A DNA stretch of 64,000 nucleotides, taken from positions 27,694-91,693 of the forward strand of contig NZ_UGNV01000002.1 in NCBI RefSeq assembly GCF_900452395.1, in the 5' to 3' direction. The position numbers and the translations under genes were made by a program. Below, in pieces: positions 1 to 9,548 of this stretch. The notes under the pieces were generated by a model. It was not told where the DNA came from, did no database searches, and worked only from the letters and a program-made list of their open reading frames with translations. The stretch is from Legionella beliardensis (lineage in GTDB: Bacteria > Pseudomonadota > Gammaproteobacteria > Legionellales > Legionellaceae). Numbering within the stretch: position 1 is the first letter of the stretch; every line of letters begins with the position of its first letter.

Positions 1-2
1 CG

Positions 3-212
3 CTTGACCATGACTGTGCTGCAATTTGTGCCCTTGCCGTTGAAATGATGGCGCGTGGCTCTCAGTTTGTAAAAGAAGTATGTCGATTATGCGCTACAAT
101 CTGTCGGGCTTGTGGCGATGAATGTAGCAAACATCAGCACATGGAACATTGCAAACACTGTGCAAAAGCATGCTATCAGTGCGCAGAGGAATGTGAAAAG
201 ATGGTTTCTTGA
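3..212 (+). CDS. DUF326 four-helix copper-binding protein (C-terminal part)
   Basis: The reading frame is open from the window edge to TGA at 210-212, so only about 69 C-terminal residues are present. It is rich in regularly spaced cysteines and histidines (CAAIC, CRLCATICRACGDEC, HCKHCAKACYQCAEEC), the pattern of DUF326 / Csp-like four-helix-bundle proteins that store Cu(I) in the bundle core. It sits beside a copper-efflux operon, which fits copper buffering. The start lies outside the window. A decayed copy of its 3' end lies at 1484-1598. Confidence 0.8.
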   Translation, partial: LDHDCAAICALAVEMMARGSQFVKEVCRLCATICRACGDECSKHQHMEHCKHCAKACYQCAEECEKMVS

Positions 213-225
213 TTAAGCCATAACA

Positions 226-257
226 TGCCATTGTATTGATGACAATGGCGTATTTAT
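226..257 (+). terminator. Hairpin terminator after DUF326 gene
   Basis: A 9-bp inverted repeat (TGCCATTGT / ACAATGGCG, one G-T-type pair) with a 7-nt loop is followed by a T-rich run. It lies 14 bp after the DUF326 stop. A near-identical hairpin recurs at 1564-1588. Confidence 0.6.
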
Positions 258-336
258 TCCATGTGAAAAAAAGTTAAAGACGAAAGTGATTTCCTAATCT
301 ATCTATTCTAAATTGACAAGAAAATAGGTGTAAAAA

Positions 337-1396
337 TTATTTATGATCATGTCTGTGATGCACATCAGGATAATGAGGGTGTGAATGCTTTATCGCCTCA
401 TGATGATGGTTATGTGTATGGGGCTCCTTGCCATCCCAAAGAAAAGCATGTGAATGTTGGTGGTGTTCGTCATGAGTATGACTGTGACTATGCGCTAGTG
501 GCTCATGCGTATGTTCATGCTCATGATGTTCGGTGAGATGTAGCCACACACCAATCCCCCATTAATCCAGATGCAATCCAAAATGTCATAAACGTATTTT
601 CATGAAAAAATAAAATGGCAATTGCCGCACCAATAAAAGGGGCTGTCGAAAAATATGCACCTGTTCTGGCAGTGCCTAAGGCTCGTAAAGCAAGAACAAA
701 TAAAACAAGGCTTGCACCATAACCAATAAATCCAACCAATACAGCATAAACGGTTGTCGAGAAGGCAGGCAAGGTTAATCCAAAGCAAAGCGCCAAGCTT
801 ATACTCACGATACCTGAAACAAGCCCTTTGCTTCCTGCAATAAAAAAAGGGTCACCCGTAGAGACTTTGCGTGTGAGATTATTGTCAATAGCCCAACAAA
901 GACACGCCCCTGCAATAGCAATTGGCCCAAACAGATTATAGGCTGTTGCTTGACCTTGAGGCCATGATAATAAGACGCCACCTACAACAATCAAAAACAT
1001 GCCAAGTATAATTCGTGGGGCTGTATTTTCTTTAAAAACAAGCCAGGCTAATAAAGCGGTGAGTACGGCTTCAAGATTTAATAATAAAGAGGCTGTTGCA
1101 GAGCTCGTTTGCTGTAAGCCAACCATTAATAATATAGGGCCTAAAATGCCGCCAAAACCAATAGCAGCCAACAACCAAGTCCAATCGTCTTTGACTAACC
1201 CCGAAGTTTGCCAACCGCGGTCTTTAATAAAGCGCACTAGCGTTAACCCAATACCACTACCCGCATACAACAAGCCAGCCAGTAACAAAGGCGAGATTTG
1301 CCCAACAAGTTCTTTGGCAAAGGGGGTGCTGCCACCAAAAAACACAGCAGCGCCTAAAGCGGCTAAGGTTGGAGACAACGCTCGTATACGTACCAT
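337..1396 (-). pseudogene. DMT (EamA) transporter with His-rich C-terminal tail, frameshifted
   Basis: Residues 1 to about 280 form a ten-helix drug/metabolite transporter of the EamA family, beginning MVRIRALSPTLAALGAAVFF at ATG 1394-1396 with an AGAAAG-type ribosome site. The frame ends early at 521. Removing one base from the C5 run at 556-560 (G5 on the coding strand) joins the last helix (IASGLMG) to IGVWLHLTEHHEHEH and a 70-residue tail that is about one-third histidine, ending at 337. The histidine tail suggests metal binding and so a metal-linked export role, which is inference from the copper neighbourhood. The disruption may be a real mutation, slip-strand variation or a base-calling error. 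Confidence 0.8.
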
Positions 1397-1483
1397 TTAG
1401 ACTTTCTTCTGGAAAATAAATCAATTATAGCATCACTTGGTAGGCGATTGTGACTACAACCCTCTATTCCCTGACGTATGAAT

Positions 1484-1598
1484 TCAGCAAACATCACGAG
1501 ATGGACCACAGCAAACACGGGATAAAAACATCAAAAGCGATAGCGTCTTAATTAAAGGTTAACCGCCACTGTATTGAAGACAATGGCGTGTTTTATCA
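1484..1598 (+). repeat. Decayed duplicate of DUF326 gene 3' end and terminator
   Basis: This stretch repeats 137-262 with substitutions and small gaps. GCAAACATCA, ATGGA, GCAAACAC and the hairpin GTATTGA-GACAATGGCG all recur in the same order. No open reading frame survives. It explains most of the gap at 1397-1682, and the rest of that gap shows nothing recognisable. The likely origin is a tandem duplication of the copper-binding gene, later degraded. Confidence 0.6.
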
Positions 1599-1682
1599 GG
1601 ATAAAAAAATTTAAAGGCTAACGTAGCCACCTAACAGCAAGAAACAAACGTATTTTTAAGCAAATAACGGCGTTACTTTCTT

Positions 1683-2045
1683 TTATCGCCTGCATTGATA
1701 AGCTATACCTTCTAAGGTATGGGTGTCTACTGAATGTGTTTTGGGGTTGCCCGTATACGTTGCTTTGTCACTGGTAATAACCACCGTATTACCCCCTAAT
1801 TGCGCAGTCTTATTTTTCAGCATATTCACTTCATCTTGATATAAATGCTCATGCGATTGATAGGCTTGACTGACCCCATTGACATCAGAGGCCATTATTT
1901 TGCCTAAATTTTTACACTGTTTAATCGCTGCCTGTGATTGAGCAACAGTGACAAGGTGTGCTTCAGGCAATAGCGCTGCATTATTACTGCAACCCGCCAG
2001 TGCCAGAAATACAGCAGGTAAAGTACTATACGTGATTTTTCTCAT
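1683..2045 (-). CDS. DUF4156 family lipoprotein
   Basis: A 120-residue protein with a lipoprotein signal peptide (MRKITYSTLPAVFLALAGC, lipobox LAGC, Cys19). The remaining body has the DUF4156 pattern: two further cysteines (QCKNLG and a terminal YQCRR), a central LKNKTAQLGGNTVVI and a Thr/Lys-rich loop. It is probably outer-membrane or periplasmic, anchored by lipid. DUF4156 has no firm function. It lies 39 bp after the multicopper oxidase gene on the same strand and may be the last gene of the copper operon. Confidence 0.75.
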   Translation of the reverse strand: MRKITYSTLPAVFLALAGCSNNAALLPEAHLVTVAQSQAAIKQCKNLGKIMASDVNGVSQAYQSHEHLYQDEVNMLKNKTAQLGGNTVVITSDKATYTGNPKTHSVDTHTLEGIAYQCRR

Positions 2046-2084
2046 GTTAATTAACTCTCCTTTTATTTAAATCCATTTATACCT

Positions 2085-3542
2085 TTAATGTGTCGCGTGT
2101 TGCATGGTTAAAGCAGGTGCCTTAACACCTGGATAACTCATAATCGTCATCATGCCACTTTCCTGATGATAGAGCATATGACAATGCAGCATCCAGTTGC
2201 CTGGGTTATCCGTATCAAATTGTACTTTAACTGTGGAGTTAGGTCGTACTAAAACGGTGTCATGGAGCAATCCGCCATCAATTTTTTTACCATCAATTTC
2301 AGTGACTTCAAACACGTGACCATGCAGATGCATCGGATGGGCCATCATCGTCTTGTTATTAAATACCATTTCCACTCGTTTATTGTCACTCACCTTTAAT
2401 GGATTAATCTTAGGCCACACCTGATTATTGATTGTCCAAACATAGTGCATCATGTCGCCTTCTAAATTAACTATTAACGTTTGGCCAGGCGCTTTTTTTG
2501 CTAAAGGCGTTGCCGCTTTAAACTGAAATTCTTGGTCATAGTTAAGCGCCCCTGCTGTGAATGCAGCTCGTTCATTAAGCATAGGAACTTTAGCCTTGGG
2601 CGTTGCTAAAATAAGGCCTGTTTGCAAATTCGTACCCTCTCCTTGTGCCAAGATAGGATAAGCATTTTCGCCTGCTGGAATGGTAACTATGACATCAAGA
2701 CGTTGGCCTACGGCCAGCTGAAACTGATTGCCTTTCACAGGCTTAATCGCTTCACCGTCAATCGCAATTGCAACTCCTGCTAGAAGGCCCGTGTTTATAA
2801 AAAAATTAGTCATGGCAGCGCCTGCGATAAAACGCAAACGTACCTTATCGCCTGGCTTAACTTGGATGACCTCAGGATTTTTTAACGTCCGATAATTGGT
2901 TAAAAACGCGTCATACGCCACATCATTTAAATCAGTCGCTGTTTGTTTTTTCATCGGCATGCCAGACATCCCATTACCATGTTGCATACCAGGCATGTTT
3001 CCTTTTTTTAACTCAGCAAAAATAACCTCAGGTTTTTTAAAACTAAAATCTCCAATAAACACTGTGACTTCTTTGCTAGACGGCACATCGCTCGGGTCAG
3101 CAATAATCAACGGTGCGGATAAAAATTGCTGCACTTGTAAGTCATGATGCGAATGCATCCAATAAGTTCCGGCTTGCTTAAGCTTAAAGCGATAATGATA
3201 CTCACCACCGGCAGGAATGGGTGGCTGAGTGACATAAGGCACCCCGTCTTGATTATTAGGCACGATTAACCCATGCCAATGAAGCACCGTTGGTTTATCG
3301 GTTTGATTTTTAACAACGACGTCAAACATCCCGCCTTTCATACCTCGATAACCCCACGTGCCATCCGGTTGCTCAATACGAAACAAATCCACACGCTTCC
3401 CATTGACTTGGACTTGATATTTTTTAATAAGCAGTTGAGAAGGGGAGATTGTTTGAGTGGGCAAGGCGTTTGTCTCAGCAGACGCTACATTGAAAGCGAG
3501 CATGGTCAATACCATGCTCTTTAAAGTATGCGGTAATTGCAC
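2085..3542 (-). CDS. Periplasmic multicopper oxidase
   Basis: A 485-aa three-cupredoxin oxidase that probably oxidises Cu(I) to the less toxic Cu(II) in the periplasm. Copper ligands are visible in order: HWHG (about residue 91), HSHH, then HPMHLHGH and HCHMLYHQESGMM near the C-terminus, with the type 1 Cys in the last motif. A Met-rich insert (MPGMQHGNGMSGMPMKK, about residues 184-200) resembles the copper-binding inserts of CueO/CopA oxidases. The start codon is GTG, preceded by AAGGA, and a signal peptide ends near ASAETNA. It is the downstream member of the csoR-copA-helCBA gene run. Confidence 0.88.
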   Translation of the reverse strand: MQLPHTLKSMVLTMLAFNVASAETNALPTQTISPSQLLIKKYQVQVNGKRVDLFRIEQPDGTWGYRGMKGGMFDVVVKNQTDKPTVLHWHGLIVPNNQDGVPYVTQPPIPAGGEYHYRFKLKQAGTYWMHSHHDLQVQQFLSAPLIIADPSDVPSSKEVTVFIGDFSFKKPEVIFAELKKGNMPGMQHGNGMSGMPMKKQTATDLNDVAYDAFLTNYRTLKNPEVIQVKPGDKVRLRFIAGAAMTNFFINTGLLAGVAIAIDGEAIKPVKGNQFQLAVGQRLDVIVTIPAGENAYPILAQGEGTNLQTGLILATPKAKVPMLNERAAFTAGALNYDQEFQFKAATPLAKKAPGQTLIVNLEGDMMHYVWTINNQVWPKINPLKVSDNKRVEMVFNNKTMMAHPMHLHGHVFEVTEIDGKKIDGGLLHDTVLVRPNSTVKVQFDTDNPGNWMLHCHMLYHQESGMMTIMSYPGVKAPALTMQHATH

Positions 3543-3554
3543 GATAAAAAATCC

Positions 3555-4007
3555 TTAATGAGAAACAGGTAGTTGATACAGTGCCCGCAATTGGTTTAAC
3601 AGTTTTTGTAATTTAGCCCAATTAGCAAGCGTGCCTTCTTTATCATTGGCATCCCCTGTTTTATCAAGACGCCCAGCCAGTTGATTGATAAAGCCTAAGG
3701 TATCTTGCAGCGTTTTTTTCTGTTCTTGGGATAAATTCTTACTTAAAGGCGGCAGCCCATTGGCTAAATCGCGAATAGCAAAGGCATGTTCATGAACCAA
3801 GTTAAGCTTACCTTCCTTTATCGCTTGATTAAGGGCGGTGCTATGCTCATCAATGGCTTTCCAAAGAGCAGGCATGGTGGCAGGAATCGTGATTTTGGTT
3901 GTCTCATGGGTCGTTGCAAAAAGCACGTCCGGACTTGCCAAAATTAAAAGACTAAGAAGAAGGCCAACCCCCCTAGAAAGGTTAGATTTAAATAGAATTC
4001 GTTTCAT
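3555..4007 (-). CDS. Small periplasmic helical protein of the hel operon
   Basis: A 150-residue protein with an N-terminal signal peptide (hydrophobic LLLSLLILASPDVLFA) followed by an all-helical body rich in Lys, Leu and Asn. Its start overlaps the last 20 nt of helA, so the two are translationally coupled, and AGGAG precedes the ATG. Similar small helical proteins often accompany heavy-metal RND pumps, but I know of no assigned function. It may be a periplasmic metal-binding or pump-accessory subunit, which is inference. Confidence 0.6.
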   Translation of the reverse strand: MKRILFKSNLSRGVGLLLSLLILASPDVLFATTHETTKITIPATMPALWKAIDEHSTALNQAIKEGKLNLVHEHAFAIRDLANGLPPLSKNLSQEQKKTLQDTLGFINQLAGRLDKTGDANDKEGTLANWAKLQKLLNQLRALYQLPVSH

Positions 4008-7000
4008 TTAGTTTCTCCTGGTTGTGGTTTTCTAAAGACATCCGTCGTTCACGTCTTTTTTCAAGCGCATTATAAACCGTAGGTACCACAAACATGTTTA
4101 GCACCGTGGAAGTTAATAACCCACCTAATAACACTTGGGCTAAAGGGCGCTCGAGCTCTTTACCAGCGGGTGAACCCCAAAGCAGTGGGAAAAGACCTAA
4201 CGCGGCTGTGGCTGCCGTCATCAACACCGGCACCAATCTATCCATCGTCCCCGCAATGACCACTTGCTCCCGTGTTTTGCCTTGCAAACGTAATTGATTA
4301 TAGTGACTGATTAGAATAATACCATTTCGCGCCGCAATCCCAAATAAGGTAATAAAACCAATCATGGCTGCCACACTCATCTCGCCACTGGCGAGATAGA
4401 GTGATATGACCCCACCTATTAACGCTAAAGGTAAATTAAACATCACTAGTAATGCTTCTCTAAACGTGCCAAACGCTTTATAGAGTAAGATAAGCATAAT
4501 AAAAATGACTAACGCACCAAAACTTAAAATCACTCTGGATGCTTGCTGCTGACTTTCAAACTGGCCGCCATATTGAATAAAGTAACCTGCAGGCAGCTTA
4601 ATTTTTTCTTGCACTTCTTGCGCTACCTCTTTAATGACACCCCCTAAGTCACGTCCTTGTACATTAAAACCAATGACTAATAACCGCTGTACATTTTCAC
4701 GGTTAATGGCAAAAGGCTCAGGCTGCACTTTAATTTCAGCAACGGCGCGAAGAGGAATTTGCCCTGGCTCGTTTTCAGTTTGGCTATGTGCATCAATCAG
4801 CATGTTTTGAATGGCTTTAATGTCATTACGGCCTGCTTTATCCATCCGAAGATATAAATCAAAGGTCCGTTGCCCTTCTAAAATACTTGAGACACTAACG
4901 CCATTTAAAAGGACTTGCACGTCTTCTGAAATCTGACCAACATTGACCCCATAGCGAGCGGCCTTTTCGCGGTCAATGTTAATGATTAATTGTGGCACAT
5001 TAATCTGTTGCTCTTTATTCACATCAACCACCCCTGGCACTGATTTTAATACAGCTTCAAGCGATTGCCCCAATTCATTTAAGGTTGTTAAATTATCACC
5101 AAAGATTTTGACAGCAACTTGCGCTCGAACGCCAGACAACACCTCATCCATGCGATGTGCGATAAATTGCCCGACATTAAACACAGCACCCGGAATATTA
5201 CTTAAATCCGCACGAATATTTTTTAATAACTCATCTGGCGCCATTGATTTGTCTTTGTCAAAATCAAGGCGAACATCAAACTCACTCACATTAGGCGGGA
5301 GCGCATCTTCATCGAGCTCACTGCGGCCTGCGCGCTGCGCAATCGAGATAACTTGTGGGTAGCGCAGTAATGTTTTTTGCACCTGACTCCCTAGACGCAT
5401 CGATTCGTCTAACGAGGTGCCGGGCAATGTGCTCATCGCAACAATAAAATTCCCCTCGTGAAACTCAGGTAGAAAAGAAGTGCCAAAAAAGGGAAGTAAC
5501 GCCAAAGCAGCCAAAAAAGCAACAAGGGCCATCATAACGACGATTTTAACATGGGCTAAGCACCAGTGTAGAGCGGTTAAAAAATGACGTTTAAGCCATA
5601 ACACAAAACGCGTCTCCGTTTCGGCTTCCTGTTTTCCTTTTTGCTCTACTGTATAGTGACGTTCACTTTGAGGTAACGCATGAAGACTTATCTCTTGGTC
5701 TTCGCTTTTTTCTTTCGATTTGACCAATAGGAGATAACAAAGTGCCGGCACCATCGTAATGGACACGACAAGCGAGCCTAATACAGACGCAATATAGGCA
5801 ATCGCTAACGGGCTAAAAATACGCTCGGCAATCCCAGAGAGAAAGAAAATAGGCAAAAAGACCAGACTAATAATTATAGTGGCATAAACCACTGAGCCTC
5901 TGATTTCAAGGACTGCATCAAAGACGACTTCGATAGCGGGCAAAGGGTGTATGGCTTGGCGATTGACTCTTAAGCGATGCACCACATTTTCAACCGTAAT
6001 AATCCCATCATCCACCACCTCTCCTATCGCAATCGCCATACCACCTAACGTCATAGCGTTAATGCCAATTTTAAAATAGTGCAACACCAACAAGCCAATG
6101 ACAAAGGACACGGGCATCGCGAGAAACGTAATAAAAGAAGCTCGCCAATTCATTAAAAAAACAAAAAGTACCGCAATCACGATAATGGCGCCTTCAAGCA
6201 AAGCTCGCGTTAAATTCCGAATTGCCGATTCAATAAAATTAGCTTGGCGAAACACTTCCGTTTTTAACTCAACCCCAGGGGGTAAGGTTTGCTTGATAGT
6301 ATTTAACGCCTGCTCTACCTTAGCAGTCGTTGTCACTGTATCAGCGCCATAGGCTTTGGAGATGGTGCCAATCACGGCAGGCTTTCCATTATAGGCCCCG
6401 TCCCCTCGCTTAATTTCACCACCAAAAGAGACATTGGCCACATTGCCGATGGTAATAGGGATGCCTTTGCGTACCGTAATAGCCGTTTTTTTAATGTCTT
6501 CTAAGGATTGAATTCGTCCAAGCGTGCCGACGACAAGCTCTGTACCTGACTGATGGACAAAAGCGCCGGGTACATTTTGGTTTGCGGTGGTTAAGGCTTG
6601 TCGTACCTCTTCAATGGTGATGCGATAAGCAAGCAGGCGTTCAGGAATTAAGCGTACTTGATATTGTTTAACGTCCCCCCCAATAGACACGACAGATGCA
6701 ACCCCGCCTAGCGCAAGCAGACGTGGTCTAATCGTCCAATCCGAAATGGTGCGCAAGACTTCAGGCCCTGCTGTATCACTGATTAAGGCATATTTGATAA
6801 GCCAACCAACGGCTGAGGTCACTGGCAACATGACGGGTGGGTTAATGCCAGGCGGGAGGCGGCTTACCACTTGTTGAATGCGCTCATTAACCAATTGGCG
6901 GTTGCGATAAATGTCAGTTTTATCATCAAAGACTACAATAATGGTTGATAAACCAACAGAGGTTTTAGAGCGTACACTCGCAACCCCGGGTGTGCCGTTA

Positions 7001-7218
7001 ATAGCACTTTCCAACGGGTAGGTAATAAGCGTTTCAACATCTTGTGTTGCCATGCCCGGTGCTTCGGTTTGCACGACCACCTGCGGAGGGGCGAATTCAG
7101 GAAACACATCCACGGGCATTTGTTTTAAGGTATAGCCGCCTAAGATACAAAGAATAAGTGTTAAGGCTAAAATGAGCAGGCGATTGTGAAGCGACCAGGC
7201 AATTAATCGCGTAAACAT
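3988..7218 (-). CDS. helA: Heavy-metal RND efflux pump inner-membrane subunit (HelA/CusA/CzcA)
   Basis: A 1076-aa proton-driven RND transporter of the HME subfamily that exports metal ions, probably Cu/Ag or divalent cations, across both membranes with HelB and HelC. It has the expected architecture: TM1 at the N-terminus, a large periplasmic loop, a TM2-TM6 block with GGMAIAIGEVVDDGIITVEN (acidic TM4 proton relay), a second periplasmic loop, and a C-terminal block with GFITLFGIAARNGIILISHY. The cytoplasmic linker near residues 500-540 is unusually long, charged and Glu-rich. Its ATG overlaps the helB stop (TAATG). The symbol follows Legionella usage for this CusA-like gene. Confidence 0.9.
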   Translation of the reverse strand: MFTRLIAWSLHNRLLILALTLILCILGGYTLKQMPVDVFPEFAPPQVVVQTEAPGMATQDVETLITYPLESAINGTPGVASVRSKTSVGLSTIIVVFDDKTDIYRNRQLVNERIQQVVSRLPPGINPPVMLPVTSAVGWLIKYALISDTAGPEVLRTISDWTIRPRLLALGGVASVVSIGGDVKQYQVRLIPERLLAYRITIEEVRQALTTANQNVPGAFVHQSGTELVVGTLGRIQSLEDIKKTAITVRKGIPITIGNVANVSFGGEIKRGDGAYNGKPAVIGTISKAYGADTVTTTAKVEQALNTIKQTLPPGVELKTEVFRQANFIESAIRNLTRALLEGAIIVIAVLFVFLMNWRASFITFLAMPVSFVIGLLVLHYFKIGINAMTLGGMAIAIGEVVDDGIITVENVVHRLRVNRQAIHPLPAIEVVFDAVLEIRGSVVYATIIISLVFLPIFFLSGIAERIFSPLAIAYIASVLGSLVVSITMVPALCYLLLVKSKEKSEDQEISLHALPQSERHYTVEQKGKQEAETETRFVLWLKRHFLTALHWCLAHVKIVVMMALVAFLAALALLPFFGTSFLPEFHEGNFIVAMSTLPGTSLDESMRLGSQVQKTLLRYPQVISIAQRAGRSELDEDALPPNVSEFDVRLDFDKDKSMAPDELLKNIRADLSNIPGAVFNVGQFIAHRMDEVLSGVRAQVAVKIFGDNLTTLNELGQSLEAVLKSVPGVVDVNKEQQINVPQLIINIDREKAARYGVNVGQISEDVQVLLNGVSVSSILEGQRTFDLYLRMDKAGRNDIKAIQNMLIDAHSQTENEPGQIPLRAVAEIKVQPEPFAINRENVQRLLVIGFNVQGRDLGGVIKEVAQEVQEKIKLPAGYFIQYGGQFESQQQASRVILSFGALVIFIMLILLYKAFGTFREALLVMFNLPLALIGGVISLYLASGEMSVAAMIGFITLFGIAARNGIILISHYNQLRLQGKTREQVVIAGTMDRLVPVLMTAATAALGLFPLLWGSPAGKELERPLAQVLLGGLLTSTVLNMFVVPTVYNALEKRRERRMSLENHNQEKLNETNSI

Positions 7219-8183
7219 TAATGAGTTTCCTTTTGATTTGACTTAGAGGTGCTACCACTTAAAGACAGGGTATATAATTGGCGAGCCCCTTGGGTCACCA
7301 CTTCGTCCCCTGGCACCAACCCTTCTTTAATTTCTGTGTAATTGTCATCACTTGCCCCAATGCGAACCACAGTGCGCTCATAACTGGCGCCTGATTTAAC
7401 AAAAACAAACGTCTCATTATTGGCCTCAAGCAACGCATTATTAGGAATTGCAAGGGCCGCTTGTGTAAAACGAAGCACGACGTTTGCTTGCACAAACATA
7501 CCAGGCTTTAATAAATCATTCTTATTCATTAAGCTAATTTGTACATTAATGCTACGTGTTACAGGATTTAAATTAGGCTCAATCAGTATGACCTTGCCTG
7601 GAAAAACATCACGCGGATAACTTAACGCATGAATGTTGACCTGTTGGCCTACTTTTATTTTCCCTAAATCTTCTTCATACACTTGCGCAATGACCAATAA
7701 CTGTTCGCGATTACTGATGTGAAAGAGTACAGTATTAGGCTCAACAGCCTGTCCTAAATTCACATTCCGCGCATCAATAACGCCCGTGATGGGCGCTTTC
7801 ACAGCCACACTGGGTGGTGGGTCCCCTATTAGGCGCGACTGGACTGTTGCTAATGTCTGGCCTTTAGTCACTTTATCACCCAAATTCGCCACAATAGCCG
7901 TCACCGCCCCGCTAATGCGCACACTGACATCGGCCTGCAAATTAGGCAAGACTTGAATTTGTCCATTAAGCGGCAAAAATTCAGCCATCGGGCGCTTCAT
8001 GACTTCAACCACTTTAATGTCAAGTGCGGTTGTTTGTGCAGGCGTTAATGAAACCACTTGCGCAGGACCCGCATTATTAACTTCAATTTCATCACCATGG
8101 GCTAAAACAAGAGCGGTATAAAAAAAAGCCCCAATCAGCAAAATACGGCGAAGATGTCGCAAAAGCACGGGTCCATTTATCAT
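7218..8183 (-). CDS. helB: Membrane fusion (adaptor) subunit of RND pump (HelB/CusB)
   Basis: A 321-aa periplasmic adaptor linking HelA to HelC. A hydrophobic N-terminus (RRILLIGAFFYTALVLAHG) is followed by barrel-sandwich and lipoyl-like halves (GDKVTKGQTLATVQSRL and VKAPITGVIDARNVNLGQAV) and the beta-barrel domain (GMFVQANVVL, IPNNALLEANNETFVFV). I chose ATG 8181-8183 because AAGGAG lies just upstream and it gives an ATGA overlap with the helC stop. A longer frame to 8219 would lie inside helC. Confidence 0.87.
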   Translation of the reverse strand: MINGPVLLRHLRRILLIGAFFYTALVLAHGDEIEVNNAGPAQVVSLTPAQTTALDIKVVEVMKRPMAEFLPLNGQIQVLPNLQADVSVRISGAVTAIVANLGDKVTKGQTLATVQSRLIGDPPPSVAVKAPITGVIDARNVNLGQAVEPNTVLFHISNREQLLVIAQVYEEDLGKIKVGQQVNIHALSYPRDVFPGKVILIEPNLNPVTRSINVQISLMNKNDLLKPGMFVQANVVLRFTQAALAIPNNALLEANNETFVFVKSGASYERTVVRIGASDDNYTEIKEGLVPGDEVVTQGARQLYTLSLSGSTSKSNQKETH

Positions 8184-9496
8184 TTTATACACTCCTTGGG
8201 CGAGGATAAGTAGGCACAAAAATCATTACTGACACGAACACCAATTGCTGTGCATAACGCAACATACGATTGAAAGTATTTTTCTATCGTTGTTAAATAC
8301 ACCGCTTGCAAATCATTTTGTTGACGTTGAACTTGTAAGACATTAAGGAGCGACATTTGCCCATTCTGATAAGCATCGCGCGCCAGTTTTACATTCGCAA
8401 GGCTTAAGCGAAGCGAAGTGGCTTTGGTTTGAGAAAGGCTCTTTTTAAGTAAACTTACTTGATTAAAATTACTGACCACTTCCGTTTCAATCACAAGATT
8501 AAGCGCATTTAAGGCCATGAGTGCCTGGGTTTTCGTAGTGCCTGCTTCTAAAATGCGTCCCTGATTGCCATTTAACAAGGGCAAGGGTACGACTAGGGCC
8601 AAATTTAATAGGCGGTCCGCTTGCTGCGGTGGTGCGCCTTCAACCACAATTTTATCTTGCTGAACACCAACACCTAAGGTCCAGTCAGCAAAACGCTCGG
8701 CTTTTGTAAGCGCTATTTCGGCTGCAGCGCGCTGACTGGCAAGCATTAGCCCTTGTCTGTCAGGGCGGTAGTGAAGTGCCTTATTAATTAATTGTGCTAA
8801 CTTAGGCTGTGCCGTTGGCAGCACAATGTCTTTTTTTATCAGCAAAGGAGCTGTGGGTTTTCGGCCAAGGAGTTGATTTAATGTCGCATACTGACTCATT
8901 AATTGACTTTTCAAAAGGGCTCGGTCTTGCCCGATGCGTGCATATTCAATACGTGCTGAATTATCATCAAGCTCTGAAATTTCTGCGGCATGATAACGAT
9001 TGTGACTTACCCGCACCAAAACCTGATTTAAATGATATAAATAATTTAATTGCCGCAGGCGATTTTCCATGACAACGAGCGCATAATAGGCATTAGCGAC
9101 TTTGGCACTGAGTTGCCGGGCTGCTTCACGTAAGTCCGCTCTTGCACGCGCCAAATCAAGGCACGCGACGGCTTTTTGCTTAGCCAGGCGACCTGAAATC
9201 GGTAGTGCTTGATTTAATCGGATACTTCGCGAGTACTCGCCTTCATCTTTAAATACGCGGTCATCACTGCTGGTCATTTCCACATTGGGATTAGGCCAAA
9301 GCCCCGCTTGAACGAGACGAGCCTTGGCAATGGCAATCGCGTAACGGGAAGCCCTTAAGTCTTTGTTTTGATGAAGTGCTAATTGGTTTAGCTCCTTTAA
9401 GCCAAGCGGGTTGATGGCGTGGGTCGTTATTGACACCATGCTCCCAGCGAGTATTAAAGCCCACCCAAATTTTGACACCATTTTGTGTTTTAACAT
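8180..9496 (-). CDS. helC: Outer-membrane efflux factor (HelC/CusC, TolC family)
   Basis: A TolC-superfamily protein of about 438 aa forming the outer-membrane exit duct for the HelA-HelB pump. The two internally repeated OEP domains are visible: long alpha-helical stretches with LNQALPISGRLAKQKAVA in the first half and LALVVPLPLLNGNQGRILEA in the second. The signal peptide is VSKFGWALILAGSMVSITTHA. The start is uncertain. ATG 9494-9496 has GGGACA upstream, and an alternative at 9526 adds ten residues. The gene overlaps helB by 4 nt. Confidence 0.85.
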   Translation of the reverse strand: MLKHKMVSKFGWALILAGSMVSITTHAINPLGLKELNQLALHQNKDLRASRYAIAIAKARLVQAGLWPNPNVEMTSSDDRVFKDEGEYSRSIRLNQALPISGRLAKQKAVACLDLARARADLREAARQLSAKVANAYYALVVMENRLRQLNYLYHLNQVLVRVSHNRYHAAEISELDDNSARIEYARIGQDRALLKSQLMSQYATLNQLLGRKPTAPLLIKKDIVLPTAQPKLAQLINKALHYRPDRQGLMLASQRAAAEIALTKAERFADWTLGVGVQQDKIVVEGAPPQQADRLLNLALVVPLPLLNGNQGRILEAGTTKTQALMALNALNLVIETEVVSNFNQVSLLKKSLSQTKATSLRLSLANVKLARDAYQNGQMSLLNVLQVQRQQNDLQAVYLTTIEKYFQSYVALCTAIGVRVSNDFCAYLSSPKECIK

Positions 9497-9548
9497 TCCC
9501 TTGTCCCTGTTAAAACCTAACCTCATGAAGTTAAGCCCATTAGTTCTA

